Assembly (NCBI GenBank): GCA_032622095.1
Contig: CP136068.1
Span: forward strand, 124,069,989-124,133,988
From: Siphonodentalium dalli
Lineage: Eukaryota > Mollusca > Scaphopoda > Gadilida > Siphonodentaliidae
Direction: 5' to 3'
Length of the DNA stretch: 64,000 bases
The translations under genes and the position numbers were made by a program. Below, piece after piece: positions 34,201 to 44,059 of the stretch (its first letter is position 1; every line of letters begins with the position of its first letter). The notes under the pieces are model-generated. The model had not been told where the DNA came from. It worked only from the letters and a program-made list of their open reading frames with translations, and did not search any database.

Positions 34201-37200
34201 GTTCATATATACCATGACCATCACGTAAACAGCATGTTATCACAAAGACCTACTATATTTTACCTAAGCAAGAGCCTGGTTGTGTTACTGAAGACAGCAC
34301 AATGCTACTGGCTAATCACACACAAATGGCATAAACGCTCTTTATTAGTTCCATATCAGGAATTCACCAACAAAGAACGCTCTTTATGTTTACCATCATA
34401 ACATAAACAAACACCAAAAAAGTAACTTTTTATGCTTTTGTTTACATAACAATGGTCAAACAGATGACAATAACATACTGTTTATGCGATATTTCTTATT
34501 TGTATACGGACACAGTCTGTCTACATTTTGATGTTCTTTCTGTTTGTGGCGGTTTTTGACGGGTGTAAATATTTTCACAGGATACCCACCGCCAAGGCCA
34601 ACCGTACCTTTAAGCACAGAAAACATGTCGTTACCTCAACAAAAACATATTCACAGTTTATTACACCGGATAAGTTGATAATACAATGTATTAAAGCTTC
34701 CTCTTTCAAATGGTATATCATATGGTATATATTTTATATAATGAGATCTGGGGGTTCGAAAATTAAGTTAAAATTTAAACCTTGGATCATACATAAAGCT
34801 TGGATTAGCTTTAGACAATAAAAACTGAAGTGGTGTTAACCCTTTACCCAACAGAAGGGCCCTGTGCCAATGCATTCTCTTATATATGCGAGTCGACCAT
34901 AGGTCGCCTCGCATATATAAGAGAATGCATTGGCTTAACACATTAAAAATTATAAAATTGTTAAAGAATGTAAGAAAAAATGGTAAAAAGTGTTAAAAAA
35001 AGATTTTTTTTAGGCCAATGCATTCTCTTATATATGCGAGGCGACCTATGGTCGACTCGCATATATAAGAGAATGCATTGGCACAGGGTATAACTGTAAC
35101 CATCACAATGTGGTCAATGAGCCGGTTCCAATGATATCCATATTTGTATGGTTTTATTGAGACAGACCGAAGATATGTTAGGCTGTTGAAGCTTTATTTG
35201 GCCGGTTTTGGCCGGTTTGTTGGGTAAAGGGTTATGCCACTGACACTGATTTTTTTCTAGTGGGCGTTATTCCAGTGAAAAATGGCTTTCGTTATTGTGA
35301 TTGACGTCACGTGACGCGATTTCAACAAACTAACGTCTGATTGCTTTAGTGCTTGATCAAGAACATATGGACAACACCATGTATTCAGAGATGCGGCCTC
35401 GTGTGGTTTGCGGTTGGGTGTCTCACTCCCCCACTTCCCCACTCTATACCAGTTGGACATGTCATACCACAATCCAATATCTAATATAAAATAAGGTTTT
35501 CATACAAAAAGTATAATATTTTCATACTTTCAGTCAAAATTGTAGACTGAAATTGGCGTCAATAATCGGAACATTTCCTACGGTTTTTTTTATATTGATC
35601 GACTACAAGGTGAATATTTTAATTTTTGTTTCTTATATTAGACTCTTCCTGGCTAGTGGATCGTGTGATGTCATCACACATCCATGTGTTCGATGAGGTG
35701 ACTGAGACTGGGCTGCTGATATTCTACAGGGAGCAGAGGACCCATGATGATGCAAGCAGTCGATGTCAGGAACTGGGATACGACCTTGTGAAGGCGGACA
35801 CACCACACATGTATACCTTAATCAACGAAGTAGCAGAAAAATACCCCGGTAAGTAACAGGAAGAAACTAGAGCGTTGTTTGAATAATGAAAAAGGGATAA
35901 CCCCCAAAATAAGATTAATTGTTTACATGAAACTCGCATCGAAAAACATAATAGCCGTATTTGACACTTTCTATACTAAAGCATCATTGACGAGTAGTTA
36001 TCCAATAGGAAATGTTCAGATGAACATTTCCTTCAGTAAATATGGCTCCTTCTGCATTTTTATTTATCTGTCGTCTTCATTTATAACCTTAAGATCTCTC
36101 CAAATGAATGATATATCATTGCAATGTATACTTTTATATACTGAATGGGAGAATCCATTTAGTATAGAAAGGGTTAAAGTGATGTGGAACACTCGGCTAG
36201 GATGTTCAGAAGTTAACAGAATAATTTTTCCCAAAGCAGTTATTGCCATCAAATGTATATCAAAATAGGCTGGGGACTATTTTGGTGGAAGCATTGCCGT
36301 ATGTTTTCCGCTAATTCATCCATTATAAAGGAGTGAATGCAGTTCAGGAATTTTTTTCTCTGATATAGTAGAGTCGATGTGGCTGGAATTTTCGACAAAC
36401 ATAACCATTCTATAACTTCTATTCTAAATGGATTTCCCCAGTCAGTTAAAAAGTTTATATCGGAATTGTCTATTATTGATTGGGGTGACTTTCTACGAGA
36501 ATTATATGTCATAGAAATAGGAATTGAAGTCATAAAAAATAGAACTTTAGACACGGTGATTGGGTCCCAATCAATAAAACAGCTATTTATATTCATCGAT
36601 ATTCCGGGAACGGAATATCCGGAAAAGGTATATAACGTTACCTTAAAAAATCACAATTTCTAACTATCAATTTGAAGGAAAGATCATTTTCATTTATAAC
36701 GAATGTATGCTATATATAGTACTATACCAACGCATGTTCATCCCCACTGTATGAGAGATAAGTTCTAATTATGTATAAAAAGTGGCTTAAACAAGATAAA
36801 AACAACAATGTTCAAGGCTGGTTATATGAGATTTTGACTGGAAATATTTGCAACGAACTCATGCATTATCTAGAATATGAACCCATATACATTAATGCTC
36901 TAATTAATCGACCTCTTAACCACAGCAGAATTATGGGTAACTTTTCAGGATTTAGTCGGAAATATGGCTTGTTTCCATTCATCGGAAAGCTCTCGGCGCT
37001 CAGTTTACGTCATGAAATCATGAATGTCTGCGAGGAAATAAATAAAACATTTTCATTGCATATTTTAGTTTCTCGGTGGCCATTTGCAGAACTATTTTCT
37101 TTTGGAGGAAATGTCACCATAAAATAACATAATGTCCGAAAAGATGAATCAGTATTGAGTGCTTATGTCTGTCAGATTATAAGCGAGATTACTGAGTCTC

Positions 37201-38092
37201 TACCATGTTAGATCCATCTAGCTCCATTCCGCACATTCAATGCTACAGGTCAAAGTTCTGGAGTAGCATTCCAGAACTTTTACTTGTAGCACTTAAATCG
37301 CGGAATGGTGGCTGGATGGATCTAATATGGTAGCGACTCAGTGATCTCGCTTATTGCGAACGTGGTTGAATATTTATTTGTTTGGTCCTTCAGGCGGAAA
37401 AAAATAGTTCTGCAAATGGCTACCAAAAAACAATAATATAAATGAAAAATGTTTTATTTATTTTCACGCAGACATTTATGAGTTCACATAGTAAACTGAG
37501 CGCACACCCTAGTTGGGTTCATAACTATAGATAATGCAGTGAGTTTGTTGCAAATATTTCCTGTAAAACTCTCCAATAGCCAGTCTTGAGAGTTGTTTTT
37601 ATTTTGTTTAAACCACTATTTTACCTGGCGGCCCTCAGGTGACATTCCATGCAAGTCTCGAGCGAGCGACATATCCACATGCCTCACCCAAAGCGCTGGT
37701 GACAACTGTATACTGTGTACATCTCTTCGATTTTCAGTGATGAATTCCGGTCCAGGCCAGACGGTTTTCATAATCGGTGGTTTCTATGGAAATGGAACCG
37801 AATCACATTGGTTCGACCTGTCCCCTTTGGGGTACACACAGTGGCAGACCGGACAACCTGGATATTTAGCTTGCAAATCGTCGTCCCTCAACTACCTTGG
37901 ACTATTCTTGGACTACACGAACAGGTTTAGTATAATTATTCGCGACAGTTGGCAACGTAAAATCAACGAAAATGTGACGGACGTGCCCCCTTCCCAATCT
38001 CGCACCGACCCAAACGTTGGCTAGTATTTTCAACAGATGGAAATTTCAGATCAAACGAAAAATGGATTTGTTCTGATGAAAATGCCATCTAA
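31180..38092 (+). CDS. Secreted single-domain C-type lectin-like protein, four exons
   Basis: Spliced model: 31180-31234, 35642-35848, 37738-37956, 38037-38092. That is 537 bases and 178 aa, and all three introns are phase 1, which independently supports the joins. An 18-residue signal peptide (MELVAAFLLLMFVSARSE) precedes one CTLD. The CTLD shows helix 1 with the first conserved Cys (ASSRCQELGYDLVKA), a helix-2 region, the β-strand core FIIGGFYGNG, the W.DLSPL.YT.W..GQP long loop, and the terminal WIC motif (KWICSDENAI). The protein should be secreted and bind a glycan or protein ligand. The Ca-site motif is QPG in place of QPD/EPN, so sugar binding is uncertain. The second Cys pair also looks incomplete. 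Intron 1 (4.4 kb) is full of repeats. Without the last 80-base intron the frame stops at 38022. An inverted, broken paralogue lies at 7650-18170. Confidence 0.75.
31738..32275. mobile_element. ~0.5-kb dispersed element in CTLD intron 1 (copy 1)
   Basis: Starts 'tttttaaaggcacgggcggcg' and ends 'ccgccagtatctttaaaa', so the ends are weakly inverted. Colinear with 34108-34612: 'aaatattcatatttgttc', 'ctattggttaatcacacacaaatg', 'ataaacgctctttatta', 'gtttatggcggtttttgacgg', 'tacccaccgcc'. Confidence 0.7.
32540..33130. repeat. ~37-40 bp minisatellite in CTLD intron 1, about 14 units
   Basis: Unit 'gtgcgttataagtgggcgtg' plus 'gcacttttttagtgcagt', repeated with alternation between 'agtgcagt' and 'gagtaaagt' subtypes. 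GC content and strand composition differ from the surrounding AT-rich intron. Confidence 0.88.
33140..34107. other. Intron 1 sequence without recognisable features
   Basis: AT-rich, no tandem structure, no inverted ends seen. Confidence 0.5.
34108..34612. mobile_element. ~0.5-kb dispersed element in CTLD intron 1 (copy 2)
   Basis: Same orientation and block order as the copy at 31738-32275, from 'cttaaaggcacgtgaggcc' to 'ccgccaaggccaaccgtacctttaag'. The two copies flank the GTGCGTTATAAG minisatellite and about 1 kb of unassigned sequence. Confidence 0.7.
34840..35231. mobile_element. piggyBac-like MITE with two 69-nt hairpins (copy B)
   Basis: 392 bp, the same length as 23145-23536 and nearly identical to it. 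TIRs are CCCTTTACCCAACA, left flank TTAA (34836-34839), right flank TTAT (35232-35235, one mismatch). It sits in intron 1 of the CTLD gene, about 410 bp before exon 2. Confidence 0.85.
35642..35848 (+). CDS. CTLD gene exon 2
   Basis: Acceptor ttcttatattag (AG 35640-35641), donor CCCCG|GTAAGT. 207 bases, phase 1 at both ends. Encodes the start of the CTLD through the two helices (HVFDEVTETGLLIFYREQRT, ASSRCQELGYDLVKADTP, INEVAEKYP). The inverted copy at 18020-18170 keeps the same frame. Confidence 0.85.
35962..36030 (-). repeat. Single-copy progenitor-like unit of the 68-bp minisatellite
   Basis: The complement reads 'gaacatttcctattggataactactcgtcaatgatgctttagtatagaaag' (in two pieces here: gaacatttcctattggataa, then ctactcgtcaatgatgcttt). 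It is one unit only, at the position in intron 2 corresponding to the 13-unit array of the inverted copy. Confidence 0.85.
36040..36600. repeat. Internal inverted repeat in CTLD intron 2
   Basis: The complement of 36060-36190 ('tttctatactaaatggattc', 'tcccattcagtata') resembles 36415-36530 ('ttctattctaaatggatttc', 'cccagtcagttaaaaagttt'). Open frames here (36379-36663 and 36771-37127, plus) are intronic and partly shared with the inverted duplicon, where they are interrupted. I see no recognisable protein domain. Confidence 0.5.
37179..37354. repeat. Foldback MITE (palindromic ~176 bp), intron 2 copy
   Basis: Arms ataagcgagattactgagtc / gactcagtgatctcgcttat, with a nested hairpin around 'ttctggagtagcattccagaa'. 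Its counterpart in the inverted duplicon is 10411-10586. Confidence 0.8.
37738..37956 (+). CDS. CTLD gene exon 3
   Basis: Acceptor cttcgattttcag (AG 37736-37737) and proposed donor CAAC|GTAAAA at 37956/37957. 219 bases, phase 1 at both ends, holding the CTLD core and long loop. If the last intron is not removed, the frame reads on to a stop at 38022-38024 and loses the terminal cysteine. Confidence 0.8.
38037..38092 (+). CDS. CTLD gene exon 4 (terminal WIC segment)
   Basis: After an 80-base intron (GTAAAA...tattttcaacag), 56 bases encode HGNFRSNEKWICSDENAI and the stop at 38090-38092. The W-I-C context matches the last conserved cysteine of CTLDs and the phase fits. The short intron with a non-consensus donor is the weakest point of the model. 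Confidence 0.55.
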
Positions 38093-38138
38093 TATGTGTT
38101 GTTTTATTTTACCATAAGTCGAATATCTTCCTACTTTT

Positions 38139-38144
38139 ATTAAA
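38139..38144 (+). terminator. Candidate polyadenylation signal ATTAAA
   Basis: ATTAAA 47 bases after the CTLD stop codon, in an AT-rich 3' flank. No downstream GT-rich element is obvious. Confidence 0.4.
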
Positions 38145-38311
38145 TTTATGGACTATCAGTTGGAAATTTCCAACCATATTGGGGTTTTGTTTTGGAAATT
38201 TCCAACAGTTGGAAATTTTGAGGTACGGTAGCATTTTGAAAATTACAACTCATGGGGCGGTGCAAATGTAATTTCCTGGATTTGGACTTTCGGTCTCCTT
38301 CGTTGCTTAAA

Positions 38312-40372
38312 CCCCTGTCACACTCCGCTGCGATCAGGCCGGCGCTTGCATTGTGCTGAAAAATTATCAAAGCGCCAAGTTAAATGCATAAAGGTTTCCA
38401 AGAACCGATTAGTGACGCAGTTGACACTGGCTAGTACAGGAGAGGGTCCCCATGATCGACCATGAGCGCCAGAGTTCCGCGCAGAGATTCGGCGTTCTGA
38501 CCAGGGCGCAGTACTGTCGCCGTGGCAGCGAAAATCCAGCGACGTGAGCGTCCTGTTGACGTAGCAAGGATACATACAAGCTACTCGTGGTCGCAGCAAG
38601 AAACCATTCTTGTCATCTGCGACTGCAGCAAGCTTAGATTGCGCTCAAAAATATGAGTAACACGCAGGAGGAGCGCGGAAAACTGTCCAAAATTGTCAAA
38701 CTTTTAACACAAGGTATGCTCCTATGCCGCTTATCACGTTTTTATTGCGCTCTTATTACGACCCATTCCGTTCCTACTTTGTCAAGTCTCACGCTCTCAC
38801 GCGCACCCATTGTGTTTCCTCTACGCTATAAACGTCATTAGTGCGTCCAAGTCGCTGTCATTGTGTTGCTAGTAGGTTCTCAATAAGTTTGCAAAACGTC
38901 ATCTGCGTGGGCGCAGGAGTATAAATAGCGCCCCATGTGTGCTCCAGTCATATTCAGTTTTTAGGTTGTGGGAATATACCCAACAATCCACAATAGACTC
39001 GTTTTCCATGTTCCTACATCGCTCGGATATATAGTCATAATTTAAATTGAGTATATGTTTCGATTCACTTTTCCACTATAGTATGAGAGTGATAACGTGG
39101 AATTTGGTCAGGGAACAGCGTGACTAAAGAGAACGGCATAATAAATGCCTTTTTATATCTTTGAATGGCATGACATATGGAGGACGACAGCGCCATTGCC
39201 ATGGTTGTTTATGCCTGTTTACATATAGTTCATGTATATACGGAATACATTGGATTCCATTTAGGTGCCACTTCACGTGCACTATTCTTATAGATTATTC
39301 CATGCTATATAAGTGCCACATTCGTGACGGAATACATCGGAATCCAGTTTAAATTTGCATATTATATGCAAACTCCAATGGTGTGGGTGAGCAGATCGCA
39401 TTTCAAAGTGGGATCGTACTGTAAACCTGCTGCAAACGTTGGAAGAACGCCATTTGTCACGCTTGGACGTATAACGAGCGCCATATTCGCAGTGGCAGCA
39501 TCTTGTGCATGGACGTGCTATGATCGGGAACCAGTCCATAACGCCTCGTGGCAACGCAATAAGAGCGAAATAAGATCGAGAGAGAGACGAAATAAGGACT
39601 GGAAAGGTACGCAGTGAGAGTCCGATTAAGCTTACTGCAGTCGCAGAGGACAAGATTGATTTCTTGCTGCGACCACGAGTGGCTTGTTTGAAGCCTTGCT
39701 ATGTCAACGGGACGCTCAAGTCGCTCGCCTTTCGCTGCCACGGCGACAGCACTGCGCCCTGGTCAGAACACCGGCACTGGCGCTCAGGGGCGATCATTGG
39801 AACCATCTCCTGTCCTATCCAGTGTCAACTGCGTAACCAATCGGTTCTTGGATACCTTAATGCGTTTAGCTTGGCGCTTTGATACTTTTTCAGCGCAATG
39901 CAAGCGCCGGCCTGATCGCAGCGGAGTGTGACAGGGTTTTAATCTGACAACTAGTGGACAACTAGTCTATTGTAGGTTGTAGGGTATATTCCCACAACCT
40001 AAAAACTGAATATGACTGGATCACTCAGGAGGCGCTATTTATACTCTCCGCGCCACGCAGAGGACGTTTAGCAAACTTATTGAGAACGTACTAGCAACAC
40101 AATGACAGCGAATTGGGTGCACTAATGACGTTTATAGCGTAGAAGAAGCACAGTGAGAGCGCATGAGAGCGTGAGACTTGACAAAGTAGGAACGCAATGG
40201 GTCGTAATAAGAGCGCAATAAAAACGTGATAAGCGGCATAGGAGCATACCTTGTTTTTAAAGTTTGATAATTTTGGACAGTTTTCCGCGCTCCTCCTGTG
40301 TTTTACTCATATTTTGGTACCTTTTCAGCGCAATGCAAGCGCCGGCCTGATCCCAGCGGAGTGTGACAGGGG
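38312..40372. mobile_element. 2.06-kb DNA element with CCCCTGTCACACTCCGCTG TIRs
   Basis: The left end CCCCTGTCACACTCCGCTGC and the right end (complement CCCCTGTCACACTCCGCTGG) continue together into 'gatcaggccggcgcttgcattg'. Internally it is built from two inverted pairs: 38312-38620 with 39650-39945, and 38640-39010 with 39960-40310. A third terminus-like sequence lies at 39897-39940. No transposase is recognised; frames at 39324-39617 (plus) and 39288-39653 (minus) overlap one another and match no known family. Confidence 0.75.
38920..38960 (+). promoter_or_regulatory. TATA box and initiator-like pair inside the element, left arm
   Basis: TATAAATA (38920-38927) is followed by TTCAGTTTTT (from 38953), about 36 bases from TATA to the A of TCAGT. 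The inverted partner arm keeps both: complement of TATAAATA at 40036-40043 and of TTCAGTTTTT at 40001-40010. The two face each other. Confidence 0.4.
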
Positions 40373-40617
40373 TTTTAGGGTGTGAATATGAAATTCCAAG
40401 ATGGATACCCCAGCGAAGTAGCCACCCAGCGAAGTTGCGGACGAGAGGAGTTCTGTTATATTTTTAAATCGACAGAAATCTTTTTTCGCAATATGAGTGC
40501 TTACACTATACTTGTCCACGGTCCAACTTGACACCATAAAACTACTATATATAGCTACATTTTATATACCGGAAAAGTAAATATTGCCAGTGAGTCCATT
40601 AATATAGTCTCTTCATG

Positions 40618-41072
40618 GTGGCCTATGGTGTCCTGTTTCGCCAAATACTTTGTTTTTGCTTGCTTCGGTTCCTTCGTGGGGAATTAAGCGAAATGATCTC
40701 AATTATTTCGGTTAAGAAACCGAAAGAAGCGAAAAATCAAACAACGGAACCGAAAAAAAACATCATTATTATTTTTGCTTACTTCGTTTGTTTGTTTTTT
40801 TTTCGGTTCCCTCGTGTGACATTTTGTTTTATTTACGCTTTCGGTTGTTACTTCGAAGTATCATAGCATGCGAAGGAACTTGTCAAAAAAAAAACACAAG
40901 TTGTTCTTGGTTCTTGGTTGTTGTTGTCTTTCGATGGTTCCTTCGCTTGCTTCGAATACTTCGCGAATCAGGCTAAGGAGCCACAGAAACGAAAAACAAC
41001 AACAAAATGTCGCACGAAGGAACCGAAGAAAGCGAAAAAGTATGTGGCGGAAACAGGACGCCATAGTGGTCA
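40618..41072. mobile_element. Foldback element rich in 'ggttccttcg' motifs
   Basis: The left arm 'ctatggtgtcctgtttcgcc' and the right arm complement 'ctatggcgtcctgtttccgc' both lead into 'aata/catactttttcgcttg/tcttcggttccttcgtg'. The interior is almost entirely reiterations of cttcggttcc or its complement. Confidence 0.75.
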
Positions 41073-41191
41073 GATTTCAACTGGGAAAGTTATAACACGT
41101 GTTGATTTTTGCCAGCATCGCAAAACAATCAAATGATCGTCCCTTATAAAGAGTGTCCATGGTTACGCGTCTCAACAGCAATATATATTAA

Positions 41192-41612
41192 AGGTACTCA
41201 ATCCGATCAGATGCTCCTAATATAAATTACTATTTATTTGGCTTCGGGGGGGGTGGTAAAATATTTGATTCGAGTCGAGGAACCCACCCATCAAAGATCA
41301 GAGTGATCAGATATCGAGTTTGTTATTTCTCGAGATGTGTAATAATATGTGGCCCAGAAACACGTGTTCAAACGGATGGTCTCGGACAAAATTGCGGATG
41401 AAGATGGATAACTCTAAATTCAAGTGGTAATACGGTCAAATTTCGTTATACTTTAGTGATAATACGCCATATTTTGTGGAACAAAATGTTGATAAATAAC
41501 CAGTTTTGACAAATTTGATACCATAGTTGACAGTGGTTAGCATTATTTTGTTGCAATAAATCGATGCTGATAACTAAAGCGTATTTTGAATGTCTGATCG
41601 GATTGAGTACCT
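41192..41612. mobile_element. AGGTACTCAA-family MITE (copy 4, best preserved)
   Basis: TTAA|AGGTACTCAATCCGATCAGA ... TCTGATCGGATTGAGTACCT|TTAA, 421 bp. Shares 'ggcttcgggggg', 'atttgattcgagtcgaggaa' and 'gatgaagatggataactcta' with the other copies. The TTAA flanks fit piggyBac-type insertion, although the last bases could also belong to the TIR. Confidence 0.78.
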
Positions 41613-41739
41613 TTAAAGAACTTTATCATTTATGATATTTTTTACTTTCCAATGTAAAACTAATGGATGCTTTTGTGGATTTTCGCGATGCCTGATCCAT
41701 ACAAATGATGGTGATTGCACGTATTAATTGTCCCCCGAC

Positions 41740-43640
41740 ATTCCGTCGGAGGACTAGAGTAAAGAGACGCGTCCGTGCGTCCGTCCATCCGCCCGGAACT
41801 TTGTCCGAGCCTGTATCCTGTCATTTTTTTTAAAGTTGACACATATATCAACCTGTGATTTTCCGGTCGGTCGGACTCATTTTGGCTGAGTTATTGCCCT
41901 TTTCGACATATAATCGTACATCCAGGGACGCACCTTTTGTCCGCGCCTCTATATTCCGTCATTTCCCAGTCAATTTGTTTTAAAACTTGGCACAGTTGTC
42001 AAACAGCATGGGAACATGCGCACATGCGATTTTGAGATCAATCGGAGTCATTTTGACGGAGTTATTGCCATCATTCGACATAGAAATGTTTTATGTCTTT
42101 TATTTTAGAGTTATTGAGTTATCCTCGACACACTGAAGATGTGCAACATAGTACACATTTGGACTTTGTATCATATTGGTGTAATCAAATCCTCCTACAG
42201 TTTGTAGTATAGGGATCTGAAACCCATAAATCCTCCAAACCTGCCACCTTCGTCGGGGGACATTTGGTCAGCAAAATTTTATTTCTTTTGCCCGGTGAGC
42301 ATACCTCCGGTGATGTATGAGGCTTGTGTATTATATACATATGTGTATCGCATGGATATACACGCGCAAAACTTGTTCATTCTTTTGTGTCCGCAAGACA
42401 GTGTCCGCAAGACAGTGTCGTGTTTTGGGCGATCGGTCGTCCACATCAGTTGACACTCATCGTCCTATATATAGGTTGATACTCATCGTCCTATATATAG
42501 GTTGCACACCGTGACAGTCGGTCGTCCACATCAGTTGATACTCGTCGTCCTATACATAGGTTGCACGCCGTGACAGTCGGTCGTCCACATCAGTTGATAC
42601 TCGTCGTCCTGTATATAGGTTGCACGCCGTGACAGTCGGTCGTCCACATCAGTTGATACTCGTCGTCCTATATATAGGTTGCACGCCGTGACAGTCGGTC
42701 GTCCACATCAGTTGATATTCGTCGTCCTATATATAGGTTGTACGCCGTGACAGTCGGTCGTCCACATCAGTTGATACTCGTCGTCCTATATATAGGTTGT
42801 ACGCCGTGACAGTCGGTCGTCCACATCAGTTGATACTCGTCGTCCTATATATAGGTTGCACGCCGTGACAGTCGGTCGTCCACATCAGTTGATACTCGTC
42901 GTCCTATATATAGGTTGCACGCCATGACAGTCGGTCGTCCACATCAGTTGATACTCGTCGTCCTATATATATAGGTTGCACGCCGTGACAGTCGGTCGTC
43001 CACATCAGTTGATATTCGTCGTCCTATATATAGGTTGCACGCCGTGACAGTCGGTCGTCCACATCAGTTGATATTCGTCGTCCTATATATAGGTTGCACG
43101 CCGTGACAGTCGGTCGTCCACATCAGTTGATACTCGTCGTCCTATATATAGGTTGCACGCCGTGGCAGTCGGTCATCCACATCAGTTGATACTCGTCGTC
43201 ATGTATATAGGTTGCACGCCGTGATAGTCGGTCGTCCACATCAGTTGATACTCGTCGTCCTATATATAGGCTGCACGCCGTTACAGTGCATGTGATTAGC
43301 TGGAATACATGGCCGTGTTCATTGGCTGCATAATCTACAAGATCTGTACGCCGAAAATGGAAAATAATGTGCAATATCCAAAGAAAAGAGCGTCCATATT
43401 CGCAATTGACCAATTTTCATGAAATTTGACCAACCGCTACATCTGACTTTGCAATACAACTGTCAATCTCAATGCCAATCTATAATACCCGAGGTCAGCA
43501 AATGATGATCCTATAATTATCAAACAATCACACCATATACAGCGAGACAATGGTCAGTCGTGGCTACACGCACAACGTATGGCAAAACACACAAACAACA
43601 CTTCTCGTGTGCGTTGCTTGAGAATATGCACAGTATATAT
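41740..43640 (+). repeat. Dispersed repeat, inverted partner of 6.56-7.65 kb
   Basis: Includes two diverged ~150-bp subunits at its left ('gtccgagcctgtatcctgtcatt', 'acttggcacagttgtc', 'acggagttattgcc') and the 59-bp minisatellite at its right. The first 20 codons of the 143-codon frame of the partner are recognisable near 43551, but the frame is broken here. Confidence 0.75.
42440..43285. repeat. 59-bp minisatellite, about 14 units
   Basis: Unit: ttgatactcgtcgtcctata + tataggttgcacgccgtgac + agtcggtcgtccacatcag. Most units are near-identical; a few carry cattcg or 'tataggttgatactc' short-unit variants near the left edge. Each unit includes the palindrome cctatatatagg. Only one unit is present in the partner repeat (about 6930-7010). 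Confidence 0.93.
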
Positions 43641-43825
43641 CTCGCCGCCCAGCTCCCAAATAAAATTAATATCTAGACGCATAATGGTTCAATAAGTATG
43701 CATTTTCCATTCTTCTAAAATTAATATTTGCCTTGTTGTAGTAGAATTACAAAAGGTTCGTGGCGTTCTGCTTTATGTCCCGGTATATACATGTACACAT
43801 TTTTCAGATATATATATATATATAG

Positions 43826-44055
43826 ATAAATTGTTCTTCGACATGGATGCGCTTGACTCCCGTTGACGGTCAAATTGTTCTTCGACAGGAGGTACTTGAT
43901 GCCCACTGAGTGACAAATTGTTCTTCAACATCGATCTACGTGACACCCTTGAGGGACAAATTGTTCTTCGACAGGAAGGTAGCTGACCCCCGCTGAGTGA
44001 CAAATTGTTTTTCGAGATGGATGCACTTGACACCCGTTGAGGGACAAATTATTTT
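43826..44055. repeat. ~44-bp minisatellite, about 5 units
   Basis: 'caaattgttcttcgacatgg' + 'atgcacttgacacccgttga' repeated at 43-44 bp steps (about 43828, 43872, 43915 and on), with alternating second halves ('gtacttgatgcccactgagt'). Confidence 0.85.
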
Positions 44056-44059
44056 TTTC

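Noticed and set aside
36379-37127. 94- and 118-codon frames between CTLD exons 2 and 3
   Set aside because: They fall inside a well-supported intron; the inverted copy interrupts them and no domain is recognisable.
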